DNA from: Pseudomonas asturiensis
GTDB lineage: Bacteria; Pseudomonadota; Gammaproteobacteria; Pseudomonadales; Pseudomonadaceae
Assembly (NCBI RefSeq): GCF_900143095.1
Contig: NZ_FRDA01000014.1
Location: 62,001 to 126,000, forward strand
Direction: 5' to 3'
Length of the DNA: 64,000 bases
Below the pieces are notes generated by a model. The model saw only the letters and a program-made list of their open reading frames with translations. It made no database searches and had not been told where the DNA came from. The translations under genes and the position numbers were made by a program. Below are positions 24,466 through 31,952 of the stretch, piece after piece. How positions within the stretch are numbered: position 1 is the stretch's first letter; each line of letters begins with the position of its first letter.

Positions 24466-26115
24466 TCAGTTACCTGTTCTGGCTCCCGCGTTCGCCAGGT
24501 TATAGGCCTTGGCTTCTTCGGCGGTCTTCACGTCGCGCTGATAGGGTGGGGTCCAGGCCGTGGTGGGGGATTTCTGGGTGAAACTGACGTTGCTGCCGAC
24601 GTCCCTGAAGTGCGCGTCGCCCTTGTCATCCAGCACGCCCTGATTGCTAGGGTTGTTGGCGGTGTCCACACCCTTCTGGAAGTAGTTGGCCTGAGACAGG
24701 ATGGTTGCATCGCCGGTCGCGGTGAAACCCAGATGGAAGTCGTCGACCAGGTTGTTGTAGACATCGAAGTTGCCGTGACGCATCAGGCCGGGCGCGCGAA
24801 CGTCGAGGTTGTTGAACAGGTTATTGGCGATCGTCATGTGCGGGTAGCCTTTGTAGGCCGCCTTGGCTTGCGCCGAATCGTCCGGCTGGCCAAGGATCAC
24901 GCCGTATTCATTGTTCTGGAATTTCGAGTTGGTCAGGCTGACATTGTCGGCCGTACCTCCGACGTAAAGCAGCTTGTCCAGCCCCGTCGGGTTCTGGTCC
25001 TTGGTGCCTGAAAAGGTGTTGTGGTCCAGCCAGTAGCGCTCACCACTGTTGATATACATCTGCATATCGTTGTTTTCACGGTAGCGGCTGTCGTGGCTGA
25101 AGTTCAGGTTCTGGAAAATATCGTTACTGGCACCTTTGTCATTGGCCAGATAAATGTTGTGCAGGCCATTGCCTTCTTCCGTGCTGAGCAGGGTTTTGTT
25201 GGCACCGAATTTCACCGTCACTTTGCTATCGGCAGACAGGTCGGCACCAAGGCGAATGGTGCGGGCCTTGTCGTCAGCGAGGCTTTTCTGCAGCTCTTCC
25301 ACGGTATTGACCGTAACGACCTCACCTCCATTGCCGCCGGTGGTGTTGGACGTCTTGGCGAAACCGACCATGCCGGACACGTCTACGCCGTCACCGTTGG
25401 GATGAGCTGAGCGGGTGACAGGATTGGCCGCCTTTTCAGGGGCTGTCGGCGTCTGATCAGGCGTTGAATGTTTGATGGCGGGTACGACTGGATCGCTGAC
25501 CTGTGGCGGCTTTGTCTCATCCTCTTTCGTGCGTGCCTTATGAGTCGGGATGCTCGTGGGATCTGGCGCTGCAGTGGGCGTCGCCGTCGGTTTTTTTTGC
25601 ATCGTGACCGAGTGGTCTGTCGACGGATCGTCGCGCACCACGAAGGGCTTTTCTGCAGCGGGCGGCGGGACGGAGTGTGACGTCGACGGTGAGGATGTTG
25701 TCGGCGTCGATCCAGCAATCGAGGGCTGAGGATTGGCCGGTGCGTTGCCACCGTGCGGTTGCGCACTCGACTGCGGCGCCGAGGGCGGTTGCTGCTGTTG
25801 ATCACCCCGCAAAAGTGAAATCAGTTCCTTGAGAACGCTGCGGATCGCCTCTACCAGTTTGTTCAGCGTCAATGCGCCGTCCGCGCCTTGCGGGCTGGAT
25901 GAGCAGGCGTTTGTCTGAGTCAGTTGGGCTCCGGCACGCAAGCTACCGGGCGCAGCATTCATCTCAGCCTTCTGCTGGGGCGAACTGAAATCAATCGCAT
26001 GGCTCTTCTGGCCTGTGCCAAAGCCGGGCGGCAGGGCAGTGCTTTCGGGTGCCGGATTGACGGCCGACGCAGATAAGCCGGGAGCGGGGTAGTAGTTTCG
26101 GTTGATGGTATTCAT
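24466..26115 (-). CDS. hopAK1: Type III-secreted harpin/pectate-lyase protein HopAK1
   Basis: The 549-residue protein starts at ATG 26115, with GGGGA 8 bases upstream and the Hrp box 63 bases upstream; a longer reading would run into that box. Residues 1-240 are rich in Ser, Thr, Pro and Gln, like harpins, with one amphipathic helix at 82-103 (LTLNKLVEAIRSVLKELISL). Residues ~246-545 form a PL1-type pectate-lyase beta-helix with YWLDHNTF (361-368) and RAPGLMRHGNFDVYNNL (440-456). R440-x-P fits the catalytic arginine motif. There is one cysteine and no Sec signal. Such helpers are exported by the type III system and act at the plant cell wall or translocon. It lies alone, away from any hrp cluster. 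Confidence 0.85.
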   Translation of the reverse strand: MNTINRNYYPAPGLSASAVNPAPESTALPPGFGTGQKSHAIDFSSPQQKAEMNAAPGSLRAGAQLTQTNACSSSPQGADGALTLNKLVEAIRSVLKELISLLRGDQQQQPPSAPQSSAQPHGGNAPANPQPSIAGSTPTTSSPSTSHSVPPPAAEKPFVVRDDPSTDHSVTMQKKPTATPTAAPDPTSIPTHKARTKEDETKPPQVSDPVVPAIKHSTPDQTPTAPEKAANPVTRSAHPNGDGVDVSGMVGFAKTSNTTGGNGGEVVTVNTVEELQKSLADDKARTIRLGADLSADSKVTVKFGANKTLLSTEEGNGLHNIYLANDKGASNDIFQNLNFSHDSRYRENNDMQMYINSGERYWLDHNTFSGTKDQNPTGLDKLLYVGGTADNVSLTNSKFQNNEYGVILGQPDDSAQAKAAYKGYPHMTIANNLFNNLDVRAPGLMRHGNFDVYNNLVDDFHLGFTATGDATILSQANYFQKGVDTANNPSNQGVLDDKGDAHFRDVGSNVSFTQKSPTTAWTPPYQRDVKTAEEAKAYNLANAGARTGN

Positions 26116-26177
26116 GCGTGCGGTCCCCGCCTGCGGGAGTAAACGGTTCGTGATCCCAGAGAAATGCTGCTTGCCTC

Positions 26178-26205
26178 TGAGTGGGCGTTGCACGAAATCA
26201 GTTCC
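26178..26205 (-). promoter_or_regulatory. Hrp box (HrpL-dependent promoter) of hopAK1
   Basis: On the minus strand the sequence reads GGAACT, 15 bases, CCACTCA. The HrpL sigma-factor consensus is GGAACC-N15/16-CCACNNA, so only the sixth base of the -35 block differs, in a way seen in other Hrp promoters. The box ends 62 bases before the start codon. It was the only convincing Hrp box found by eye in the window. Confidence 0.88.
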
Positions 26206-26267
26206 ACGAGGGGCGCGTGAACCGGTGCCGGGCTCAATGCCTGGCGAAGGAGGGGGCTACAGGGCAA

Positions 26268-26299
26268 GGCCGGGCATGCGTCGTCACGCATGTCCGGCC
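26268..26299. terminator. Stem-loop after phaJ
   Basis: GGCCGGGCATGCGT (26268-26281) and ACGCATGTCCGGCC (26286-26299) form a 14-base stem with one G-T pair and a CGTC loop, 8 bases beyond the phaJ stop. No T-run follows on either strand, so it may protect the mRNA end more than terminate. Confidence 0.6.
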
Positions 26300-26306
26300 A
26301 TTCGAA

Positions 26307-26777
26307 TCAGCCGAACGTGATTTCCGGCAGTACAGTCAGGTCGACGGTCTGCTGTTTGCGCGGGGCGAGGATTTCCGCTTCGCCGTCCACGACCAGCTCA
26401 TCGTTCTGGTTGAACACGCGGGTCGCGATGCGCACGCGGAATTTCGGCAGCTTTTCGAGAATTTCCAGGCGCACGGTCAGGGTGTCGCCCAGTTTGACCG
26501 GCTTTTGAAAGGTCATCTGCTGGCCAATGTAGATGGTGCCCGGCCCAGGCAACTCACACGCCACGGCGGCGCTGATCAGTGCGCCACTGAACATGCCGTG
26601 AGCGATACGCTCCTTGAACATGGTCTTGGCGGCGTATTCAGCGTCCAGGTGGACCGGGTTGTGGTCACCGGACATGGCGGCGAACAGCTGGATATCGCGC
26701 TCGTGGACCGTCTTGCTGTAGCTGGCGGTCTGACCGACTTCAAGGGCTTCGTAAGGCGTGTTGGTGACTTGAGTCAT
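26307..26777 (-). CDS. phaJ: (R)-specific enoyl-CoA hydratase, MaoC-like
   Basis: The 156-residue hot-dog-fold protein has the hydratase-2 motif MSGDHNPVHLD with the catalytic pair D38 and H43. AGGA lies 8 bases before the chosen ATG. PhaJ enzymes turn trans-2-enoyl-CoA from beta-oxidation into (R)-3-hydroxyacyl-CoA, the monomer for polyhydroxyalkanoate. Size and place (next to a hydrolase and fadD2/fadD1) agree with PA3302, which I recall as PhaJ1. It is 41 bases downstream of the hydrolase gene on the same strand, so the two probably form an operon. Confidence 0.9.
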   Translation of the reverse strand: MTQVTNTPYEALEVGQTASYSKTVHERDIQLFAAMSGDHNPVHLDAEYAAKTMFKERIAHGMFSGALISAAVACELPGPGTIYIGQQMTFQKPVKLGDTLTVRLEILEKLPKFRVRIATRVFNQNDELVVDGEAEILAPRKQQTVDLTVLPEITFG

Positions 26778-26818
26778 GTGGCTGTCCTGAGCAATAAAAG
26801 GGTATGGAACACATCGCG

Positions 26819-27763
26819 TCATTCGGCCCGGCGCGGTCTCGGCTGGTCCAGGGCATACTGCAGCCAGTCGAGCAGGTCACGTGTGACCTCATCGCGGTGG
26901 GTGTCGTTGAGCAGTTCGTGACGCGCTTGCGGGTAAACATTAAGTTGTAACACTTGATGACCGGCTCCTGCCAATGCGTCGGCAAGATCTTTCAGACGCT
27001 TGCCGGCGCTCACCGGATCACATTCGCCGCCAATAATCAGCAAAGGCAGGCTTGAATCAATCTGCGCAAGGTTCGAACGCTGGCTGACTTTCTGTAGCCC
27101 GCCCAGCAGATCCAGCCAGAACTGATTGGTGCAGCGGAAGCCGCACAGCGGGTCATCAACGTACTTGTCCACCTCGTCCGGGTCACCGCTGAGCCAGTCA
27201 AAACAGGTGCGGTTGGGCTTGAATGCCTTGTTGAAGGTGCCGAACGACAGCCATTCAATCATCTTGCTGCGCCCCTCGGGTCCCTGGCGCAGGCGCTCGA
27301 ACCGGGCGATGAGCCTGGCACTGCGATAGAGCGCCGCGGGCTGGAAGTTGGAACCGCTGAGCACAGCGCCCTGCAGGCTTGCGCCGTGATGCATCAGGAA
27401 CGCCTGGGCGATGTAGCTGCCCATGCTGTGCCCGAACAGGAACAACGCGGTGTCTGGATGCCGCTGACCGATGGACTGGCTCAGCGTGGCCAGATCATCC
27501 ACCACCTTGTTCCAGCCGTCGCGCCGGGCGAAATGCCCCAACAGGCCTTGCGCTGCAGTCTTGCCATGGCCGCGCTGATCGTGGGCATACAGCCCCATAC
27601 CTGCTGCGCATAGCGCAGCGCCCAACCGCGCGTACCGGCCACTGTGCTCAGCCATGCCGTGGCACAGCATCACGATGGCCCTGGGCGGTGTATCCGGCAG
27701 CCACGCATTGACGAAGAGGCGACAATGGCCGTTGGCGTCGAGCCAGAATGTTTCGTGCTTCAT
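26819..27763 (-). CDS. Alpha/beta hydrolase, monoacylglycerol-lipase type
   Basis: Starting at ATG 27763 (GGGA 8 bases upstream) the protein has 314 residues. It shows the lysophospholipase/monoglyceride-lipase pattern: CHGMAEHSGRYARLG near 34, the nucleophile elbow GHSMG with S113, an acid residue in GGECDPVS, and histidine in QARHELLND. There is no signal peptide. It is likely to release fatty acids from acylglycerols or lysolipids, which the divergent fadD2 could activate. It corresponds to PA3301 in position. A further in-frame upstream extension has no ribosome site. Confidence 0.88.
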   Translation of the reverse strand: MKHETFWLDANGHCRLFVNAWLPDTPPRAIVMLCHGMAEHSGRYARLGAALCAAGMGLYAHDQRGHGKTAAQGLLGHFARRDGWNKVVDDLATLSQSIGQRHPDTALFLFGHSMGSYIAQAFLMHHGASLQGAVLSGSNFQPAALYRSARLIARFERLRQGPEGRSKMIEWLSFGTFNKAFKPNRTCFDWLSGDPDEVDKYVDDPLCGFRCTNQFWLDLLGGLQKVSQRSNLAQIDSSLPLLIIGGECDPVSAGKRLKDLADALAGAGHQVLQLNVYPQARHELLNDTHRDEVTRDLLDWLQYALDQPRPRRAE

Positions 27764-27804
27764 GGCGATTTCCCGATCTGGAGCGGCTGCCTGGAGAATG
27801 TATG

Positions 27805-27823
27805 CTTGAGTGTATAGCTCAAG
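27805..27823. promoter_or_regulatory. Candidate operator in the hydrolase / fadD2 divergent gap
   Basis: CTTGAG-N7-CTCAAG is a perfect 6-base inverted repeat in the 207-base gap, 41 bases before the hydrolase start. It does not fit the PsrA consensus I know (GAAAC-type half-sites). The site would suit a regulator of both transcripts. Confidence 0.4.
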
Positions 27824-27970
27824 GCTGATTGCAACCTGACAGGCTGCAAGATTCACAGCAATGATGACGCCAACAGGGATATTTGCCTTCCTGGTTTTAG
27901 CTGCTAACGTCGGGCCAGTCCCGAATGTTGAACTGCGGGCCAGGCATAAGCAGGGAAGAGGATAAAAATA

Positions 27971-29659
27971 ATGCAACCTGAATTCTGGAACGACAAACGC
28001 CCTGCAGGGGTCACCTCTGAGCTGGATCTGCACGCCTACCGGTCGGTTCTGGAGGTCTTCGAGCGCTGCTGCAGAAAGTTTGCAGACAGACCTGCTTTCA
28101 GCAATATGGGCGTCACGCTGACCTACGCAGATCTGGAGCGTCATTCGGCGGCCTTCGCCAGTTATCTGCAGCAACACACCGATCTGGTGCCCGGCGACCG
28201 TATCGCCGTGCAGATGCCCAACCTGTTGCAATACCCGATTGCCGTGTTCGGCGCCATGCGCGCCGGCCTGATCGTGGTCAACACCAATCCGCTGTACACC
28301 GCACGCGAGATGCGCCACCAGTTCAAGGATTCCGGCGCCAAAGCGTTGGTATACCTGAACCTGTTCGGCAAGCTGGTGCAGGAAGTGCTACCCGACACCG
28401 AGCTTCGTTACCTGATTGAAGTAAAAATGGGCGACATGCAGTCGCCCGCCAAAGGGTGGTTGATCAATACCATCGTCGCCAGGGTCAAGAAAATGGTCCC
28501 GGCCTATGACCTGCCTCAGGCCATAGGCTTCAAAAGCGTACTGCGCCAAGGCCAGGGCCGGCCGGTCAAACCGGTCACGGTCGGGCTCGACGACGTCGCA
28601 GTGTTGCAATACACCGGCGGCACTACCGGGCTTGCCAAGGGCGCGATGCTGACCCACGGCAATCTGGTCGCCAACATGCAGCAGGTCTATGCCTGCATGC
28701 GTCAGCAGTGCCCTGATCGCGGGGTGATGTTCGAGGAAGGCAAAGAGGTGATGATCGCGCCGCTGCCGCTCTATCACATCTACGCATTCACCGCGAACTG
28801 CATGTGCATGATGATCAGCGGCAACCATAACATTCTGATTACCAATCCTCGGGACATCGGCGGCTTCATCAAGGAGCTCGGCAAGTGGAAGTTCACCGCC
28901 ATGATCGGGCTCAACACCCTGTTCGTGGCCCTGATGAACCACCCGGACTTCAAGAATCTGGACTTCTCGTCCTTCAAGAGCACCAACTCGGGCGGCACTG
29001 CGCTGGTCAAGGCGACGGCCGAGCGCTGGGCGCAGATCACCGGCTGCACGATCGTCGAAGGTTATGGACTGACCGAGACGTCGCCGGTCGCCAGTGCAAA
29101 CCCCTACGGTGCGCTGGCGCGGCTGGGCACTGTCGGCATTCCGGTGCCGGGCACCGGCATGAAGGTCATTGATGATGAGGGCACGGAACTGGCGTTCGGA
29201 GAACGTGGCGAGTTGTGTATCAAGGGGCCGCAGGTCATGAAAGGCTACTGGAATCGCCCCGAAGCCACAGCCGAATCGCTGGACGCCGAGGGCTGGTTCA
29301 AGACCGGAGACATTGCCGTGATCGGCGCCGATGGCTTCGTCAGCATCGTGGACCGCAAGAAAGACCTGATCATCGTGTCCGGCTTCAACGTTTACCCCAA
29401 CGAGATCGAAGACGTGGTCATGGCCCATCCCAAGGTCGCCAGTTGCGCTTGCATCGGCGTGCCGGACGAGCGCTCCGGCGAGGCGGTCAAACTGTTTGTG
29501 GTGGCGCGCGAGGCGGGTGTCAGCGTCGATGAGCTCAAGGCCTACTGCAAAGCGAATTTCACTGCGTACAAAGTGCCCAAACACATTGTGCTGCGCGATT
29601 CCTTGCCCATGACCCCGGTCGGCAAGATCCTGCGCAGAGAGCTTCGCGATATCGCTTGA
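27971..29659 (+). CDS. fadD2: Long-chain fatty acid-CoA ligase (FadD2)
   Basis: The 562-residue ANL-superfamily enzyme adenylates fatty acids and transfers them to CoA. It has the AMP-binding P-loop YTGGTTGLAKGAML, the VEGYGLTETSPVA motif, GWFKTGDIAVI, the hinge region DRKKDLIIVSGFNVYPNEIED and the C-terminal lysine in TPVGKILRREL. It is about 70% like the second ligase downstream by eye, so the pair arose by duplication. As the upstream copy it corresponds to fadD2 (PA3300). Its own terminator follows. Confidence 0.92.
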   Translation: MQPEFWNDKRPAGVTSELDLHAYRSVLEVFERCCRKFADRPAFSNMGVTLTYADLERHSAAFASYLQQHTDLVPGDRIAVQMPNLLQYPIAVFGAMRAGLIVVNTNPLYTAREMRHQFKDSGAKALVYLNLFGKLVQEVLPDTELRYLIEVKMGDMQSPAKGWLINTIVARVKKMVPAYDLPQAIGFKSVLRQGQGRPVKPVTVGLDDVAVLQYTGGTTGLAKGAMLTHGNLVANMQQVYACMRQQCPDRGVMFEEGKEVMIAPLPLYHIYAFTANCMCMMISGNHNILITNPRDIGGFIKELGKWKFTAMIGLNTLFVALMNHPDFKNLDFSSFKSTNSGGTALVKATAERWAQITGCTIVEGYGLTETSPVASANPYGALARLGTVGIPVPGTGMKVIDDEGTELAFGERGELCIKGPQVMKGYWNRPEATAESLDAEGWFKTGDIAVIGADGFVSIVDRKKDLIIVSGFNVYPNEIEDVVMAHPKVASCACIGVPDERSGEAVKLFVVAREAGVSVDELKAYCKANFTAYKVPKHIVLRDSLPMTPVGKILRRELRDIA

Positions 29660-29685
29660 ACGCAGAAAATCTATCTCTTCGCATG

Positions 29686-29730
29686 TCTGGCCCCGCTCGC
29701 AGTGACTCGCAAGCGGGGCCAGACTTTTTT
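29686..29730 (+). terminator. Terminator after fadD2
   Basis: TCTGGCCCCGCT (29686-29697) pairs with AGCGGGGCCAGA (29712-29723), and six Ts follow after one C. It is strong enough to separate fadD2 from fadD1, so they have separate promoters. Confidence 0.92.
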
Positions 29731-30017
29731 GGCTACTCTCAGTACGCTTGCCGTAAACGCTCTGGCTCAAGGGTTTCAGAGGTTTCGATATGGGCAGTTG
29801 TAGAACGGCAGGTTGTGACTGATTGGTGTTTCTCAGTCATTTTTGTGACCGTAGCGACCTTCTTTGCCTCTAGTCGGCCTTAGGCAAAGCTGCTACTCTC
29901 GGCGCGCTTTTTGACCTGTCATGAAGCGAATGAGCGTCTACTGCATAATTCCAAAACACAAAAAAATCATCGCCTAAAGCGGTGTGAAGAATTCGCTATC
30001 GCTACGGAGCTGGCCGC
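29731..30017. other. Promoter region of fadD1
   Basis: No gene is seen in these 287 bases. The stretch 29940-29975 is A-rich, and GGAG lies 8 bases before the fadD1 start. A promoter must lie here because fadD2 ends in a terminator. No confident binding site for a fatty-acid regulator was found. Confidence 0.5.
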
Positions 30018-31709
30018 ATGATTGAAAACTTCTGGAAGGATAAATACCCGTCTGGTATCCCCACCGATATCAACCCTGATGAGTATCCAAACGTCCAGGC
30101 GGTTCTGAAGCAGTCCTGCCAGCGTTTCGCCGATAAACCCGCGTTCAGCAATCTGGGCAAGACGATCACGTACGGCGAGCTGTACGAATTGTCCGGCGCC
30201 TTCGCCGCCTGGATTCAGCAGCATACCGACCTCAAGCCTGGCGATCGCATTGCCGTGCAACTGCCCAACGTGCTGCAGTACCCGGTTGCCGTCTTCGGTG
30301 CCATCCGCGCCGGGCTGATCGTGGTCAACACCAATCCGCTCTACACCTCGCGTGAAATGGAACACCAGTTCAATGACTCCGGTGCCAAGGCGCTGGTGTG
30401 TCTGGCGAACATGGCGCATCTGGCCGAGAAGGTCGTGCCCAAGACCGGCATCAGGCACGTGATCGTCACTGAAGTGGGCGACATGCTGCCACCACTCAAG
30501 CGTCTGCTGGTCAACAGCGTCATCAAATACGTCAAGAAGATGGTTCCGGCTTATCACCTGCCGCAGGCCATCAGGTTCAACGATATTCTCGGCAAGGGGC
30601 GTGGTCAGCCCGTGACCGATGTCTCGCCGGCGAGCTCCGACGTGGCGGTGCTGCAATACACCGGCGGCACCACTGGCGTTGCCAAGGGGGCGATGCTCAC
30701 CCATCGCAACCTGATCGCAAACATGCTTCAGTGCAAGGCGCTGATGGCCTCCAACCTCAATGAAGGTTGCGAGATCCTTATTACGCCATTGCCGCTGTAT
30801 CACATTTACGCCTTCACCTTTCACTGCATGGCGATGATGCTGATCGGTAACCACAACGTGCTGATCAGCAACCCGCGTGACCTGCCGGCGATGGTGAAAG
30901 AACTGTCGAAATGGAAGTTCAGCGGGTTCGTCGGGCTCAATACCCTGTTCGTTGCCCTGTGCAACAGCGAGAGTTTCCGCAGCCTTGATTTCTCGGCGCT
31001 TAAAGTCACGCTGTCTGGCGGCATGGCGCTGCAGCAGGCTGCGGCCGAGCGCTGGAAGCAGGTCACCAATTGCCCGATCTGTGAAGGTTACGGCATGACC
31101 GAAACCAGTCCGGTGGCGACCGTCAACCCGATCCAGAAGATCCAGATGGGCACCATCGGCATCCCGGTGCCGTCGACCGTTTGCAAGGTCATTGATGACG
31201 CAGGCAACGAGCTGCCGTTCGGTGAAGTCGGCGAGTTGTGCATCAAGGGGCCGCAGGTCATGAAAGGCTACTGGCAGCGCCAGGAAGCCACTGACGAGCT
31301 GCTCGATGCGGACGGCTGGCTCAAGACCGGTGACATCGCAATCATTCAGCCTGACGGTTATCTGCGCATCGTTGATCGCAAGAAAGACATGATTCTGATC
31401 TCCGGTTTCAACGTCTACCCCAACGAGCTGGAAGACGTGCTCGTGTCGCTGCCCGGCGTTCTGCAGTGCGCGGCCATTGGCATTCCGGACGAAAAATCGG
31501 GTGAAGCCATCAAGGTGTTTGTGGTCGCCAAACCTGGCGTAACACTCACCAAGGATCAGGTCATGGAGCACATGCGCGCCAACCTGACCGGCTACAAGGT
31601 GCCGCGCAGCGTCGAATTCCGCGATTCGCTGCCGACCACTAACGTCGGCAAGATTTTGCGCCGCGAACTGCGTGACGAAGAGTTGAAGAAGCTGGGCATC
31701 AAGAAGTAA
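30018..31709 (+). CDS. fadD1: Long-chain fatty acid-CoA ligase (FadD1)
   Basis: The 563-residue product shares the full set of acyl-CoA synthetase motifs with its upstream paralogue: YTGGTTGVAKGAML, CEGYGMTETSPVA, GWLKTGDIAII, DRKKDMILISGFNVYPNELED and the terminal NVGKILRREL lysine. The N-terminal MIENFWKDKYPSGIPTDI matches FadD of gamma-proteobacteria. It is the main activating enzyme for exogenous long-chain fatty acids in P. aeruginosa (PA3299 equivalent). It acts at the inner face of the cytoplasmic membrane. A terminator follows the stop. Confidence 0.93.
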   Translation: MIENFWKDKYPSGIPTDINPDEYPNVQAVLKQSCQRFADKPAFSNLGKTITYGELYELSGAFAAWIQQHTDLKPGDRIAVQLPNVLQYPVAVFGAIRAGLIVVNTNPLYTSREMEHQFNDSGAKALVCLANMAHLAEKVVPKTGIRHVIVTEVGDMLPPLKRLLVNSVIKYVKKMVPAYHLPQAIRFNDILGKGRGQPVTDVSPASSDVAVLQYTGGTTGVAKGAMLTHRNLIANMLQCKALMASNLNEGCEILITPLPLYHIYAFTFHCMAMMLIGNHNVLISNPRDLPAMVKELSKWKFSGFVGLNTLFVALCNSESFRSLDFSALKVTLSGGMALQQAAAERWKQVTNCPICEGYGMTETSPVATVNPIQKIQMGTIGIPVPSTVCKVIDDAGNELPFGEVGELCIKGPQVMKGYWQRQEATDELLDADGWLKTGDIAIIQPDGYLRIVDRKKDMILISGFNVYPNELEDVLVSLPGVLQCAAIGIPDEKSGEAIKVFVVAKPGVTLTKDQVMEHMRANLTGYKVPRSVEFRDSLPTTNVGKILRRELRDEELKKLGIKK

Positions 31710-31733
31710 CCGCAAGGCCTGCATGACAGACAG

Positions 31734-31763
31734 CGCCGTGTCCCATGACACGGCGTTGTTGTT
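31734..31763 (+). terminator. Terminator after fadD1
   Basis: CGCCGTGT (31734-31741) pairs with ACACGGCG (31748-31755), followed by TTGTTGTTTG. Confidence 0.8.
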
Positions 31764-31952
31764 TGTGGCGCACGCTTGCGCCTCCCGCTAAAAATTGTGT
31801 TCAGTTGCCATGCAGTGTTTGATCGCGCTGCGAGCGCGATTCGATTGACCTTCATCAAGCTCCGTCCGATCCACCCCCAACAGTCGTTCTCTTTACCGCA
31901 ATCTGCGACAATCGCGCCCCTGCCTCCATCAAGAAAAGACTTTGCGCACCTG

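Noticed and set aside
24408..24578. An open frame starting ATG inside the sRNA candidate (MSTQGTWATSVAFFFVCTLI)
   Set aside because: It has no ribosome site, runs straight through the terminator hairpin and T-run, and overlaps the end of hopAK1 on the other strand. It is most likely chance.
26116..26193. A 26-codon N-terminal extension of hopAK1
   Set aside because: It would start within the Hrp box, upstream of any HrpL-dependent transcript, while ATG 26115 has its own ribosome site.
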